Source: Clostridiales bacterium (GTDB lineage Bacteria; Bacillota; Clostridia; Peptostreptococcales; Anaerovoracaceae). From it: 64,000 nucleotides of DNA. The position numbers and the translations under genes are program-made. The stretch's first letter is position 1; every line of letters begins with the position of its first letter. Location: assembly GCA_015058275.1 (NCBI GenBank), contig SVCQ01000006.1, positions 23,233 to 87,232 of the forward strand, written 5' to 3'. Under the pieces are notes generated by a model. That model was given only the letters and a program-made list of their open reading frames with translations. It had not been told where the DNA came from and ran no database searches. Shown one piece after another: positions 34,223 to 41,671 of this stretch.

Positions 34223-36838
34223 GTGATCAGACAGACAGAAGCGATCGCGACAAGACTCATAACGATACTGCTCGTACTTGCCCTGATGATACAGGGCTCG
34301 TACTCGTTTGCGTTTGCGGCAGGATATACCGAAGCGAGCGGAAGCGATATTGAAGAGGAAGATGTGGATCTAAGGGATGTCAAGGGCCTTGTGCTGGATG
34401 AAGACGGCAGGATCGTAAGTATAGAATTAGAGGGCCTCAGCGACGAAGAGTTCAAAAGGGCGATGGATCTCTACGTCAGGCAGGAAAGAGAGGAAGAGGC
34501 CAACGATAACAGGCATAATTATCTGATGAAGGATGATGAATCGCCCGATGTATCCGCGGAAATGTCTGTCACATCCAAGCAGGATATCAGATACAAGTTC
34601 CTCGATACGGGCGGCAACGCCAATACCTGGACCTTCCCGTACTCAGACGGACTCTTTGAATTAGCGCCCTCCTACTACAGCTACACGATGGCTCAGGCTT
34701 CGCTCGGCTTTGCGGCTTCTACAGCGCGCAGCAATCCGAAAGTAGTGCCTCGCCAGTACAAGACTTATCTGACCAAGGCCGGCTTCACCAATCTGTATGC
34801 CTTCGGCTACGACAAAAAGACAACAGAAAACACTCTGTCCGGTGTCATAGGCATGAAGCAGATCGGAGATTTTACCGTCATCGCGGCCGCTACCTGCGGA
34901 CAGGGCTACAAGAACGAATGGGCCGGCAATATGAAGGTCGGCAAGGGCGAGAGGCACCAGGGCTTTGAGGAGGCCTCGGTCAAGCTTGAGAAGCATATCG
35001 CAAAGTATATCGACAAGTATCAGATCAACGGCAAGAAGAAGCTCTGGCTCACAGGTATATCCCGCGCGGCGGCGGTAGCTAATCTGACTGCGGCTGACGC
35101 GATCGAAAGCGGAGACTATGAGGACGTATACGCATACCTCTTCGGAGTTCCCAGGACGACCAAGGCGCCAAAGAAGTACGCGGGCATCTACAATATCTGC
35201 GGGCAATACGACCCTGTCGCGGCCATACCGTTCGAGACCTGGGGCTTTGAGCGCTACGGAACGGACCTGTACACCCCGTCGCAGGAATCCGATGCGGACT
35301 TCAATGTCCTGGTGTACTCTGCAGTGGATGTCGGCAATGAGCTCGACGGAAAGGGCTTCAGGAACAACCCGGAGGTCAATTATCAGTTGAGAATCATCCT
35401 TGAATGGCTCGGGATGTTCTTTGATGATGCCGACGAGTATACGGACAGATTCCAACCGCTATTGATGAAGGCGATGCTCAGGCATGATGAGACTGAGCTG
35501 CTCGAAACTCTCGTCGATGCCTTCAGAGAATTACATGCTAAGAACTCTAAAGAAAAGGAATCGATCGAGATATTCGTCAACTATATCTCGTACATCATAG
35601 CCCAGCACACAAGGGCCTCCGTAAGACAGGAGGATGACGGCAGCTGGGATCCTACCGAGTCGCTGGCGGCCAATCTTGTCATAGAGCACAGGCCTTCCAC
35701 GTATATCAGGTGGCTGTTCTCCGACGCGCTGATCGAAGATCCGATGAGCACATCCATCAACTCGAGGAGACTTACGATAAACGGAGACGTCACTGTCACG
35801 GCCTTTTTGGACGGAGAGGGTATAACCCGTATAGATAATAAAGGCAGGATCACCGCGCCTGATCCGAATGTGGATTCTAAACGAAGCGGAGAGCGCGGCG
35901 TATTTATGATGAGAAACGGCAAGGAGACCATAGTCAGTCTGCCTGCCGATACCGAATACTACATTGAGATCGATGCCGAGGGCGAGCGGTATCTGTCCTA
36001 TTTTGACGTCAACGTGACCCCAGACAAGCTGGTCACCCAGTCCGGCAGATACCACATGGGCCTCCTCAAGGACGGCAGGATAGGGATCAAGGTGGTGCCG
36101 GATGAGGATCTCGCGTCTACGGCGGAAAAGCTGAGCGGTGATTACGATAGCCTCGGCACATCGAGCCTCTCGTACTCGCCGACGGTCATAATGAGCGATG
36201 AGCTTGAGGCGACCAAATACTCGCATCTCAGCCTTGAGGGCGCGTACAGACTCGTTTGCAGATTATACCTCGGAGTTTCGGTAATTCTGTTCCTGTGCTT
36301 CCTGATATGGCTGGTTCACCGCAAAGGCAGGAAGAACGGTCACGGACCGTATTCGGTATGGTATGTGATCATACCTCATCTGATCTTCATCTTCGGATTC
36401 GCGTCTCTGACACAGTACTTCACATACTTCCTCTATACCGTGAAGTCCGCAAGAGTCGTAACCGCCACGATAACTATGGCTTTCATAGCTCTGCTCGCCA
36501 TACGCGGCGCGATGAGGAGCAAACGTGTCAACAACCTGGCGATAGCGGTAGTACTGATCCTGTTCGTACCTATTGTGTATGTGTACTACGAGAACAGCGT
36601 ACTCAGTAAATACTCGTACATACACGTGGCGTTGTTCTACCTGATAGTGATCATGCTCACACTGCTGGCAGGGCAGACCTTCAGAGGCCCTGAGACCCAC
36701 AAGGTCAAATTGAAGGGCGCAGCGGATAAGGCGGATGCTCCGGAGGATGCCACTGACGACAAGGATGAAGAGGCGCCGGAAGAGGACTCTGAGGAAGTCG
36801 CTGAAGAGGCTACAAAAGAAGATAAAAAGAATTCTTGA
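34223..36838 (+). CDS. large exported lipase-like membrane protein
   Basis: 871 residues starting at GTG with AGGGAGA upstream. A signal peptide (basic start, hydrophobic 12-32, FAFAAG cleavage region) is followed by an acidic linker. A class-3-lipase-like alpha/beta domain comes next, where KLWLTGISRAAAVANLTAA resembles the nucleophile elbow with Ser280 and GISRA replacing GHSRG. AYLFGVPRTTKAP and GQYDPVAAIPFETWGF follow as in related lipases. After a beta-rich region, five or six membrane helices (about 675-830) and an acidic Glu/Asp tail close the protein. Activity is inferred. It is followed closely by the tRNA-Ser promoter. Confidence 0.72.
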   Translation: MIRQTEAIATRLITILLVLALMIQGSYSFAFAAGYTEASGSDIEEEDVDLRDVKGLVLDEDGRIVSIELEGLSDEEFKRAMDLYVRQEREEEANDNRHNYLMKDDESPDVSAEMSVTSKQDIRYKFLDTGGNANTWTFPYSDGLFELAPSYYSYTMAQASLGFAASTARSNPKVVPRQYKTYLTKAGFTNLYAFGYDKKTTENTLSGVIGMKQIGDFTVIAAATCGQGYKNEWAGNMKVGKGERHQGFEEASVKLEKHIAKYIDKYQINGKKKLWLTGISRAAAVANLTAADAIESGDYEDVYAYLFGVPRTTKAPKKYAGIYNICGQYDPVAAIPFETWGFERYGTDLYTPSQESDADFNVLVYSAVDVGNELDGKGFRNNPEVNYQLRIILEWLGMFFDDADEYTDRFQPLLMKAMLRHDETELLETLVDAFRELHAKNSKEKESIEIFVNYISYIIAQHTRASVRQEDDGSWDPTESLAANLVIEHRPSTYIRWLFSDALIEDPMSTSINSRRLTINGDVTVTAFLDGEGITRIDNKGRITAPDPNVDSKRSGERGVFMMRNGKETIVSLPADTEYYIEIDAEGERYLSYFDVNVTPDKLVTQSGRYHMGLLKDGRIGIKVVPDEDLASTAEKLSGDYDSLGTSSLSYSPTVIMSDELEATKYSHLSLEGAYRLVCRLYLGVSVILFLCFLIWLVHRKGRKNGHGPYSVWYVIIPHLIFIFGFASLTQYFTYFLYTVKSARVVTATITMAFIALLAIRGAMRSKRVNNLAIAVVLILFVPIVYVYYENSVLSKYSYIHVALFYLIVIMLTLLAGQTFRGPETHKVKLKGAADKADAPEDATDDKDEEAPEEDSEEVAEEATKEDKKNS

Positions 36839-36860
36839 AAATAGACCGCTTATATGCTAC

Positions 36861-36866
36861 TATAAT
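36861..36866 (+). promoter_or_regulatory. probable -10 box of the tRNA-Ser promoter
   Basis: A perfect TATAAT lies 31 bases before the tRNA, with AT-rich sequence upstream including TTGAAA at the end of the preceding gene. A GGGCTGAC/GTCGGCCC hairpin lies between it and the tRNA. Confidence 0.5.
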
Positions 36867-36897
36867 CGGGCTGACAAGAAGTCGGCCCGATAGCTGT

Positions 36898-36985
36898 GGA
36901 GGATTGACCGAGTGGCTAAGGAGCCTGATTGGAAATCAGGTAAGGCGTAACAGCCCCGTGGGTTCGAGTCCCATGTCCTCCGCCA
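36898..36985 (+). tRNA. tRNA-Ser (GGA anticodon)
   Basis: The acceptor stem GGAGGAT pairs with GTCCTCC, and CCA is encoded. The anticodon arm CCTGA-TTGGAAA-TCAGG gives anticodon GGA (36931-36933). A long variable arm and GGTTCGAGTCCC T-arm are present, as expected for class II serine tRNA. Its 3' end is duplicated downstream at 37175-37187 and inside 38477-38617, marking an integration hotspot. Confidence 0.96.
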
Positions 36986-37103
36986 AAGCAGAGACGAGCG
37001 AAAGCTCGTCTCTTTGCTTTGGCGAGAGGACTGGGACGAGAACGTAGTTCGATGGAGACTTGGCACTGCGACTGCCAAGCGAAGCGCCAGCAGAGCAGAT
37101 GCA
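36963..37103 (+). repeat. 141-base att-like direct repeat, left copy (contains tRNA 3' end)
   Basis: Begins in the T-arm of tRNA-Ser (TTCGAGTCCCATGTCCTCCG) and aligns without gaps to 38477-38617 with 7 mismatches. It includes the strong palindrome GAGACGAGC-GAAA-GCTCGTCTC. The intervening 1.37 kb carries the Fic gene. Confidence 0.9.
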
Positions 37104-37174
37104 AGTCCCATGCCAGGGCCGCCCGAGAGAGCAAGACGCAGTCGCAGCTCGATCGGCAGCGGGCTACGGCTCCA

Positions 37175-37187
37175 ATGTCCTCCGCCA
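37175..37187 (+). repeat. 13-base tRNA-Ser 3'-end duplicate (att core)
   Basis: ATGTCCTCCGCCA is identical to the tRNA 3' end at 36973-36985 and is followed by what looks like the original tRNA terminator. Confidence 0.8.
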
Positions 37188-37190
37188 ATG

Positions 37191-37219
37191 ACGACTGTTG
37201 AAATATACAGTCGTTTTTT
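37191..37219 (+). terminator. probable original tRNA-Ser terminator, now displaced
   Basis: ACGACTGT / ACAGTCGT stem with a TTTTTT tail, immediately after the second copy of the tRNA 3' end. The 190 bases between the tRNA and this site therefore look inserted. Confidence 0.75.
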
Positions 37220-37236
37220 ATTATCACAGGGGTATA

Positions 37237-37267
37237 TCTGCATATTAAATAACACTTTATATGCAGA
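37237..37267 (+). promoter_or_regulatory. operator palindrome 1 upstream of fic
   Basis: TCTGCATAT-N13-ATATGCAGA, perfect nine-base arms. An identical pair with the same spacing lies 54 bases downstream. Confidence 0.75.
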
Positions 37268-37290
37268 CAATTCCCTCAAATGTTTGTTTT

Positions 37291-37321
37291 TCTGCATATA
37301 AAATGATACTATATATGCAGA
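37291..37321 (+). promoter_or_regulatory. operator palindrome 2 upstream of fic
   Basis: TCTGCATAT-N13-ATATGCAGA, ending just before the fic ribosome site AGGAGG. It probably overlaps the promoter (TATACT/TACTAT-like sequence lies in the spacer region), so occupancy should repress. Confidence 0.75.
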
Positions 37322-37335
37322 AAAGGAGGCTTGTG

Positions 37336-38394
37336 ATGAGAAAATTCGACTATTCATTCCTTGACAATGGAATGCTTCCTGCTGGTTTGGTCAATACGAC
37401 TGGAGGTATTTATTCTCTTCGTACTGCGTCTGATGTTCGAAAGGAAGAATATCCAAGGGTTTTTACGGAACTGGAGGCAATAGCAAAAGTTCAATCAGTA
37501 AAAAGCTCAAATGCCATCGAAGGCATTATAACCAGCGATCAGAGGATAGCGGATATAGTGAATCGAAGCAGTGCGCCATTGAATCATGACGAAGCCGAGA
37601 TCGCAGGCTATAGAGATGCTCTCAACATAATACATTCAAATCACGTGAATCTCACATTTTCTGTAAAAGATATTCTCCTTCTTCATGAAACGATGATGGG
37701 TCCCTCAGGGGATGATCTGGCAGGGCAGTATAAGCAAACGGATAATGTTATTGTAGAAATAGATGCAAACGGAAACAGAAGAGTAAGGTTCCGTCCGATA
37801 CCGGCAAATGAGACTAAAGAGGCTATGGAGCAGCTGGAACTGGCATATCTGATTGCATGCTCCAATTCTCATATAAATCAACTTCTGCTGATTCCATGTG
37901 TCATACTGGATTTCCTGTGCATTCATCCTTTCCGGGATGGTAATGGAAGGATGTCACGGCTGTTATCACTGCTGCTTCTTTATAAGAATGGATTCGATGC
38001 AGGAAAATACATCTCGTTTGAAGAGCAGATCAACAAGTACAAGGATTTGTATTACGATGCACTACAGCGTTCATCTTCGGGATGGGATACCAATCAGAAT
38101 GATTATTTCCCATTCGTTCAGAACTTCATAACTATGCTGTATATATGTTACAAGGAGCTCGACCAGCGCTTTGCAGTAGTACAGGGGAAAAGAGTAACCA
38201 AGACTGCCCGTATTGAAGCAACGGTACTTGGGAGTCTGACACCTTTATCTAAGGCTGATATCTGCGCTATACACCCGGACATCAGTCCAACGACCGTAGA
38301 AGCCGTACTCGGGAAGATGGTAAGAGAAGGACAAATAAAGCGTATCGGTGCATCCAGAGGATCAAAATATATCAGAAATTGGGAAAAGAGCTAA
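37336..38394 (+). CDS. fic: Fic-family AMP transferase with N-terminal inhibitory motif and C-terminal winged helix
   Basis: Fic enzyme that transfers AMP (or another nucleotide moiety) to hydroxyl side chains of target proteins. The catalytic motif HPFRDGNGRMSR starts at His197. The inhibitory helix motif S58-xxx-E62-G63 (SNAIEG) is N-terminal, so it is a self-inhibited class II Fic. A winged-helix domain at the C terminus (LSKADICAIHPDISPTTVEAVL) suggests DNA binding and autoregulation at the twin operators upstream. Start 37336 follows AGGAGG. Base composition is clearly lower in GC than in flanking core genes and it lies between att-like repeats, so it was probably acquired. Confidence 0.92.
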   Translation: MRKFDYSFLDNGMLPAGLVNTTGGIYSLRTASDVRKEEYPRVFTELEAIAKVQSVKSSNAIEGIITSDQRIADIVNRSSAPLNHDEAEIAGYRDALNIIHSNHVNLTFSVKDILLLHETMMGPSGDDLAGQYKQTDNVIVEIDANGNRRVRFRPIPANETKEAMEQLELAYLIACSNSHINQLLLIPCVILDFLCIHPFRDGNGRMSRLLSLLLLYKNGFDAGKYISFEEQINKYKDLYYDALQRSSSGWDTNQNDYFPFVQNFITMLYICYKELDQRFAVVQGKRVTKTARIEATVLGSLTPLSKADICAIHPDISPTTVEAVLGKMVREGQIKRIGASRGSKYIRNWEKS

Positions 38395-38476
38395 TTGATT
38401 GGGTACAATTCCGGGTACAAACGTGGACGGCGTGTTCTCCTCCTTGGAATTTCAACGTTTGTACGCTTCTGACTCC
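38395..38476. other. spacer between fic and right att-like repeat, with inverted repeat
   Basis: Contains a perfect 10-base inverted pair GTACAAACGT (38415-38424) and ACGTTTGTAC (38455-38464). GGTACAA also occurs as a direct repeat. This could be a terminator-like fold or a recombinase arm site; no coding sequence is seen. Confidence 0.5.
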
Positions 38477-38617
38477 TTCGAGTCCCATGTCCTCCGCCAA
38501 AGCAGAGACGAGCGAAAGCTCGTCTCTTTGCTTTGGCGAGAGGACTGGGACGAGAACGACGTTCGATGGAGACTTGGCACTGTGATTGCCAAGCGAAGCG
38601 CAGGCAGAACAGATGCA
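38477..38617 (+). repeat. 141-base att-like direct repeat, right copy
   Basis: 134 of 141 positions match 36963-37103, starting with the tRNA-Ser 3' end. It contains only the last 23 bases of the tRNA and is not a second tRNA gene. The homology stops abruptly at AGATGCA; the missing continuation is found at 39601. Confidence 0.9.
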
Positions 38618-38701
38618 CTTTTTGACTATATATTTGAGTTAATTTGTAATAATTCAAATTATATGGCATTATCTTTAATGTAATAGGGAGGAAACATAGA
38701 C

Positions 38702-39457
38702 ATGATCGTTATGACTATTATATCCGTTATTATGACCGTTATCATTCTCGGAATCCTGTATTGGAGAATGGTCAAGAGAGAGATCCCGGAGCCCATCGGG
38801 TGGCAGCAGGCGCTGATACCTATCGCTATAGGTATGGTGTCTTTCCCGATAACAGTCCCCTTTTCCATGGGCCTTATGAAGGCTATGGGAAAAGACCCTA
38901 ATGCGCTTAAACTGACCGAGCTAAACTTTTTTCAGGCTCTGTGGAGAGACCTGATACTTGCGGGTGGTTTGGAAGAGATTGCCAAGCTGCTGATGATCCT
39001 TGTGGTACTGTTCATATTCCGTAATAAGGTGAAAAACGTTTATGAATTCATACTGATCGGTGCTTGTGTAGGAATCGGATTTACCATTGCAGAGGAGTAT
39101 TTCTATGGTAGTGATGAAGACGCAACCGTACTTTCCATCGTCTTAAGAACGATCGCTGTACCGGCTCACATGACCTTTAATATGGTCATGGCTGAGTTCC
39201 TTGGAAGGGCCAGGGTCAGCAAGCTGAGCGGGAAAGGATCACCTGTCATCTATTACCTGCTGGCAATTCTCGTTCCGATTACCGTTCACACTTTGTATGA
39301 TGTCACTACGGCTTTCAATTCCAGCCTGATGAGAGGTGAGATGAAGGGCTTTATCGTGGCGGCGATTGGATATGTATGCCTGTTAGTCTATGAGTTTGTT
39401 GTACTGATCCGCTGCAAGAAGAAGACCGCGGCATTCTGCGCTATGAGGACGCTGTAG
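38702..39457 (+). CDS. PrsW-family intramembrane metalloprotease
   Basis: Membrane-embedded metalloprotease of the PrsW (M82/CPBP-like) type, 251 residues with about seven hydrophobic segments. The motifs are GGLEEIAKL (Glu91-Glu92), FTIAEEYFYG, PAHMTFNMVMAEFLG and VHTLYDVTTAF, which supply the Glu/His metal ligands. PrsW in Bacillus cleaves an anti-sigma factor; no anti-sigma gene is adjacent here. GGGAGG precedes the ATG. The gene lies in a 1-kb segment that interrupts an att-like repeat, so it may be part of a mobile unit. Confidence 0.85.
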   Translation: MIVMTIISVIMTVIILGILYWRMVKREIPEPIGWQQALIPIAIGMVSFPITVPFSMGLMKAMGKDPNALKLTELNFFQALWRDLILAGGLEEIAKLLMILVVLFIFRNKVKNVYEFILIGACVGIGFTIAEEYFYGSDEDATVLSIVLRTIAVPAHMTFNMVMAEFLGRARVSKLSGKGSPVIYYLLAILVPITVHTLYDVTTAFNSSLMRGEMKGFIVAAIGYVCLLVYEFVVLIRCKKKTAAFCAMRTL

Positions 39458-39498
39458 AAACGAAATCGGCATATTTCAGTTTGCAGGGATAAGTAAAA

Positions 39499-39765
39499 AT
39501 GAGTGGGAAGAGTAGATTGCTGTACGAATTGATGCTGCGGAAAGGATACCCTGAAGAATTCTCCCGGCTTATATGTGCTGAGATGAGCACAGACTTCACT
39601 GCAGAACAGATGCAAGTCCCATGCCAGGGCTGCCTGACAGATATCGTCCTCACAGAGGATGAGGTAACAGTGCTGGGAAAATTTGCTCAGATACCGTTTT
39701 TGCCTGTCGCATCGGATGGTAATGGCGATCCGGGGTATCTGAAGCAGGATATCGATCAGATATAG
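39499..39765 (+). pseudogene. small ORF, probably a truncated gene fused to an att-like sequence
   Basis: 88 codons. The first 35 residues (MSGKSRLLYELMLRKGYPEE onward) read like an ordinary helical protein. From about residue 35 the DNA is the continuation of the tRNA-associated repeat (39601-39640 matches 37090-37129 at about 36 of 40), and the encoded QVPCQGC is repeat-derived. I read it as the N terminus of a gene that lost its C terminus at a recombination junction. The ribosome site is weak. The 3' end overlaps the rrf2 gene on the other strand by 10 bases. It could still be expressed. Confidence 0.45.
39601..39640 (+). repeat. detached distal part of the tRNA-Ser-associated repeat
   Basis: GCAGAACAGATGCAAGTCCC and the following 20 bases match 37090-37129 with about 4 differences. 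The 14-base GCAGAACAGATGCA also ends the right 141-base copy (38604-38617), so the 38618-39600 segment is flanked by this direct repeat. Confidence 0.75.
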
Positions 39766-40178
39766 TATACAGGTGAGCGGTCTACGAGAAGATCACTCAG
39801 TTTTTTATTGTAGAAAAAATCATGGATGAGCTGGTAGTACTCTTTCCAGAGAGGTAGAGTGAGACAGTTTTCCGAACGTGAACATGCGGCAGCGTCATCT
39901 GCAAGACATGCGACTGGAGCAAGAGGACCCTCCATGAGTTCAATTATCTCGCCAATCGGATAGTCTTCTGGATCGCGAGAAAGGCGGTATCCGCCGCCCT
40001 TGCCGCTGACAGCGGTAAGCAGTCCGCCACGGACAAGATCCTTTACTATTATTTCAAGGTATTTTTTAGATATCTCCTGTCTTTCGGCAATGTCCTTCAG
40101 AGGAATATAAGATCCGTTGTCATTCTCTGCCAGATCCAGCATCACTCTGAGCGCGTATCTTCCTCTTGTTGAGATCAT
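39756..40178 (-). CDS. Rrf2-family transcriptional regulator (CymR/IscR-like)
   Basis: Winged-helix regulator, 140 residues. MISTRGRYALRVMLDLAEND and GGYRLSRDPEDYPIGEIIELMEGP are family signatures. Two cysteines near residues 96 and 103 (VACLADDAAACSRSENCL) plus a third at 110 could bind an Fe-S cluster, as in IscR, although CymR-type regulators use a CysK complex instead. It is divergently placed to cysK, with tandem operator-like repeats in the shared region. It therefore most likely controls cysteine synthesis and its own expression. Confidence 0.87.
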   Translation of the reverse strand: MISTRGRYALRVMLDLAENDNGSYIPLKDIAERQEISKKYLEIIVKDLVRGGLLTAVSGKGGGYRLSRDPEDYPIGEIIELMEGPLAPVACLADDAAACSRSENCLTLPLWKEYYQLIHDFFYNKKLSDLLVDRSPVYYI

Positions 40179-40240
40179 ATTCCTGCCCCCGCCTATTAAA
40201 TGAGTGTTTATTCTAATATAATAATACTATAAATCCTTTA

Positions 40241-40297
40241 ACCTATCAATAAAATAGGCGAATATACATAAAACCTATTGACAAAGTAGGCGAATAT
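40241..40297. promoter_or_regulatory. tandem operator-like repeats between rrf2 and cysK
   Basis: Two 25-base units begin at 40241 and 40273 (32-base period). Both fit ACCTAT(C/T)-x-A-x-AAA(A/G)TAGGCG and end AATAT. Each has imperfect dyad symmetry CCTAT-N7-RTAGG. The second unit covers the -35 box, as expected for repression by the Rrf2 protein. Confidence 0.7.
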
Positions 40298-40306
40298 GAT
40301 TAATAT
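40278..40306 (+). promoter_or_regulatory. sigma-A promoter of the cysK transcript
   Basis: TTGACA (40278-40283), 17-base spacer, TAATAT (40301-40306). The predicted transcript starts near 40312 and carries a leader of about 200 bases with a short ORF. Confidence 0.82.
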
Positions 40307-40333
40307 ACATTTTAACAAGGAGAAAAGACGAAA

Positions 40334-40438
40334 ATGACAATCGATTTACATATTGAAAAAGAAATAATGAGCGATGAATACATTGCGAAAGGCATGCGCA
40401 CACGATGTCGATGTATGACGGGGAACTATCAGGAGTGA
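40334..40438 (+). CDS. 34-residue leader ORF with Cys codons upstream of cysK
   Basis: An AAGGAG site stands 8-10 bases before ATG 40334. The 34-codon frame ends at TGA 40436-40438 and contains RCRCM with two cysteine codons (40406-40408, 40412-40414) near its end. A hairpin GGGGAAC/GTTCCCC (40420-40448) starts just 5 bases past the second Cys codon. A ribosome stalled at these codons would cover its 5' arm. This layout fits a cysteine-sensing leader peptide, but the frame has not been shown to be translated and the hairpin lacks a T run. Confidence 0.55.
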   Translation: MTIDLHIEKEIMSDEYIAKGMRTRCRCMTGNYQE

Positions 40439-40448
40439 CACGTTCCCC
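40420..40448 (+). promoter_or_regulatory. hairpin overlapping the end of the leader ORF
   Basis: GGGGAAC / GTTCCCC stem, 15-base loop containing the leader stop codon. No U-tract follows, so it may act on translation or on mRNA stability rather than intrinsic termination. Confidence 0.6.
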
Positions 40449-40513
40449 TTAAGAAATATCAAAATCGAACATACAGCATTATTCGCATGAAATGCAGAAA
40501 GAAGGTAAATACA

Positions 40514-41446
40514 ATGGCAAATATCTATAAAGGAACACTCGGACTTATCGGAAATACACCGCTCGTAGAGGTAACTAATATCGAGAAGGATCTCGGACTT
40601 GAAGCGACAGTGCTTGTCAAGCTTGAATACTTCAACCCGGCAGGCAGCGTAAAGGACAGAATCGCCAAGGCGATGATAGAGGATGCGGAGGAAAAGGGCT
40701 TGCTGAAGGAAGGGGCAGTCATCATAGAGCCTACATCGGGCAATACTGGAATCGGTCTTGCATCAATAGCAGCTGCCAAGGGCTATAGGATCATCCTGAC
40801 AATGCCTGAGACGATGAGCGTGGAGAGAAGGAATATCCTCAAGGCATACGGCGCAGAGATAGTCCTGACCGAAGGAGCGAAGGGAATGAAGGGCGCGATC
40901 GCAAAAGCTGAAGAGCTCGCAAAGGAGATCCCGGGCGGCTTCATTCCGGGACAGTTCGTGAATCCTGCAAATCCGGCGATACATAAGGCAACTACAGGTC
41001 CGGAAATCTGGAACGATACTGACGGTGCTGTAGACATCTTCATCGCAGGCGTAGGAACAGGCGGCACAGTGACGGGAACAGGCGAGTATCTTAAGGAGCA
41101 GAAGCCTGAGGTGAAAGTGGTAGCTCTTGAGCCGGATGATTCACCGGTGCTCTCCGAAGGAAAGGCTGGATCGCATAAAATCCAGGGCATTGGCGCAGGA
41201 TTTGTACCTGATGTGCTCGATACGGCAGTATATGACGAGGTGTTCAGAGCGACCAATCAGGATGCGTTCGATACAGCTAAGTATCTGGCAAAGAAAGAAG
41301 GTATCTCGGTAGGCATTTCATCCGGAGCGGCGCTTCACGCAGCGATCGAATATGCAAAGAAGCCTGAGAACAAAGGAAAGACTATAGTGGCACTGCTCCC
41401 TGACAGCGGAGACAGATACTATTCGACAGCTCTCTTTACAGACTGA
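40514..41446 (+). CDS. cysK: cysteine synthase A (O-acetylserine sulfhydrylase)
   Basis: PLP enzyme making cysteine from O-acetylserine and sulfide. [14 protein letters not shown] carries the PLP Lys at residue 47, [19 protein letters not shown] is the substrate loop, [15 protein letters not shown] binds phosphate, and [17 protein letters not shown] fits the family. The ATG at 40514 (310 residues) is chosen over the upstream frame start, giving [20 protein letters not shown]. An Rrf2 regulator is divergent, and the transcript leader carries a Cys-codon ORF. A GC-rich hairpin follows the gene. Confidence 0.96.
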   Translation: MANIYKGTLGLIGNTPLVEVTNIEKDLGLEATVLVKLEYFNPAGSVKDRIAKAMIEDAEEKGLLKEGAVIIEPTSGNTGIGLASIAAAKGYRIILTMPETMSVERRNILKAYGAEIVLTEGAKGMKGAIAKAEELAKEIPGGFIPGQFVNPANPAIHKATTGPEIWNDTDGAVDIFIAGVGTGGTVTGTGEYLKEQKPEVKVVALEPDDSPVLSEGKAGSHKIQGIGAGFVPDVLDTAVYDEVFRATNQDAFDTAKYLAKKEGISVGISSGAALHAAIEYAKKPENKGKTIVALLPDSGDRYYSTALFTD

Positions 41447-41471
41447 TCAAGAGTCTGAAAAACATTTTACA

Positions 41472-41514
41472 TACAGGGTAAGGCGGGGGACAGCCATAAC
41501 CGCCTTGCCCTGTA
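41472..41514 (+). terminator. hairpin downstream of cysK
   Basis: 15-base stem TACAGGGTAAGGCGG / CCGCCTTGCCCTGTA, 13-base loop, weak T content afterwards. It is a probable transcript end or mRNA stabiliser. Confidence 0.65.
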
Positions 41515-41671
41515 TTGATGTACAGGGAGCTGAAATGGATCATTTCTTTGACCTCTCCGCCGCATGCAGCATACTGAGACATAACTGCGTTTTTTCTTCT
41601 TTAATATGATATAGGTCAATGTGCTATCATAAAGATGCTAACAAGTCTCGCAGTTTGTGGAGGTGTATTGA

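Noticed and set aside
38477..38499. A second tRNA-Ser gene
   Set aside because: Only the last 23 bases of the tRNA are present, with no acceptor 5' strand, D-arm or anticodon arm; it is an att-like duplicate.
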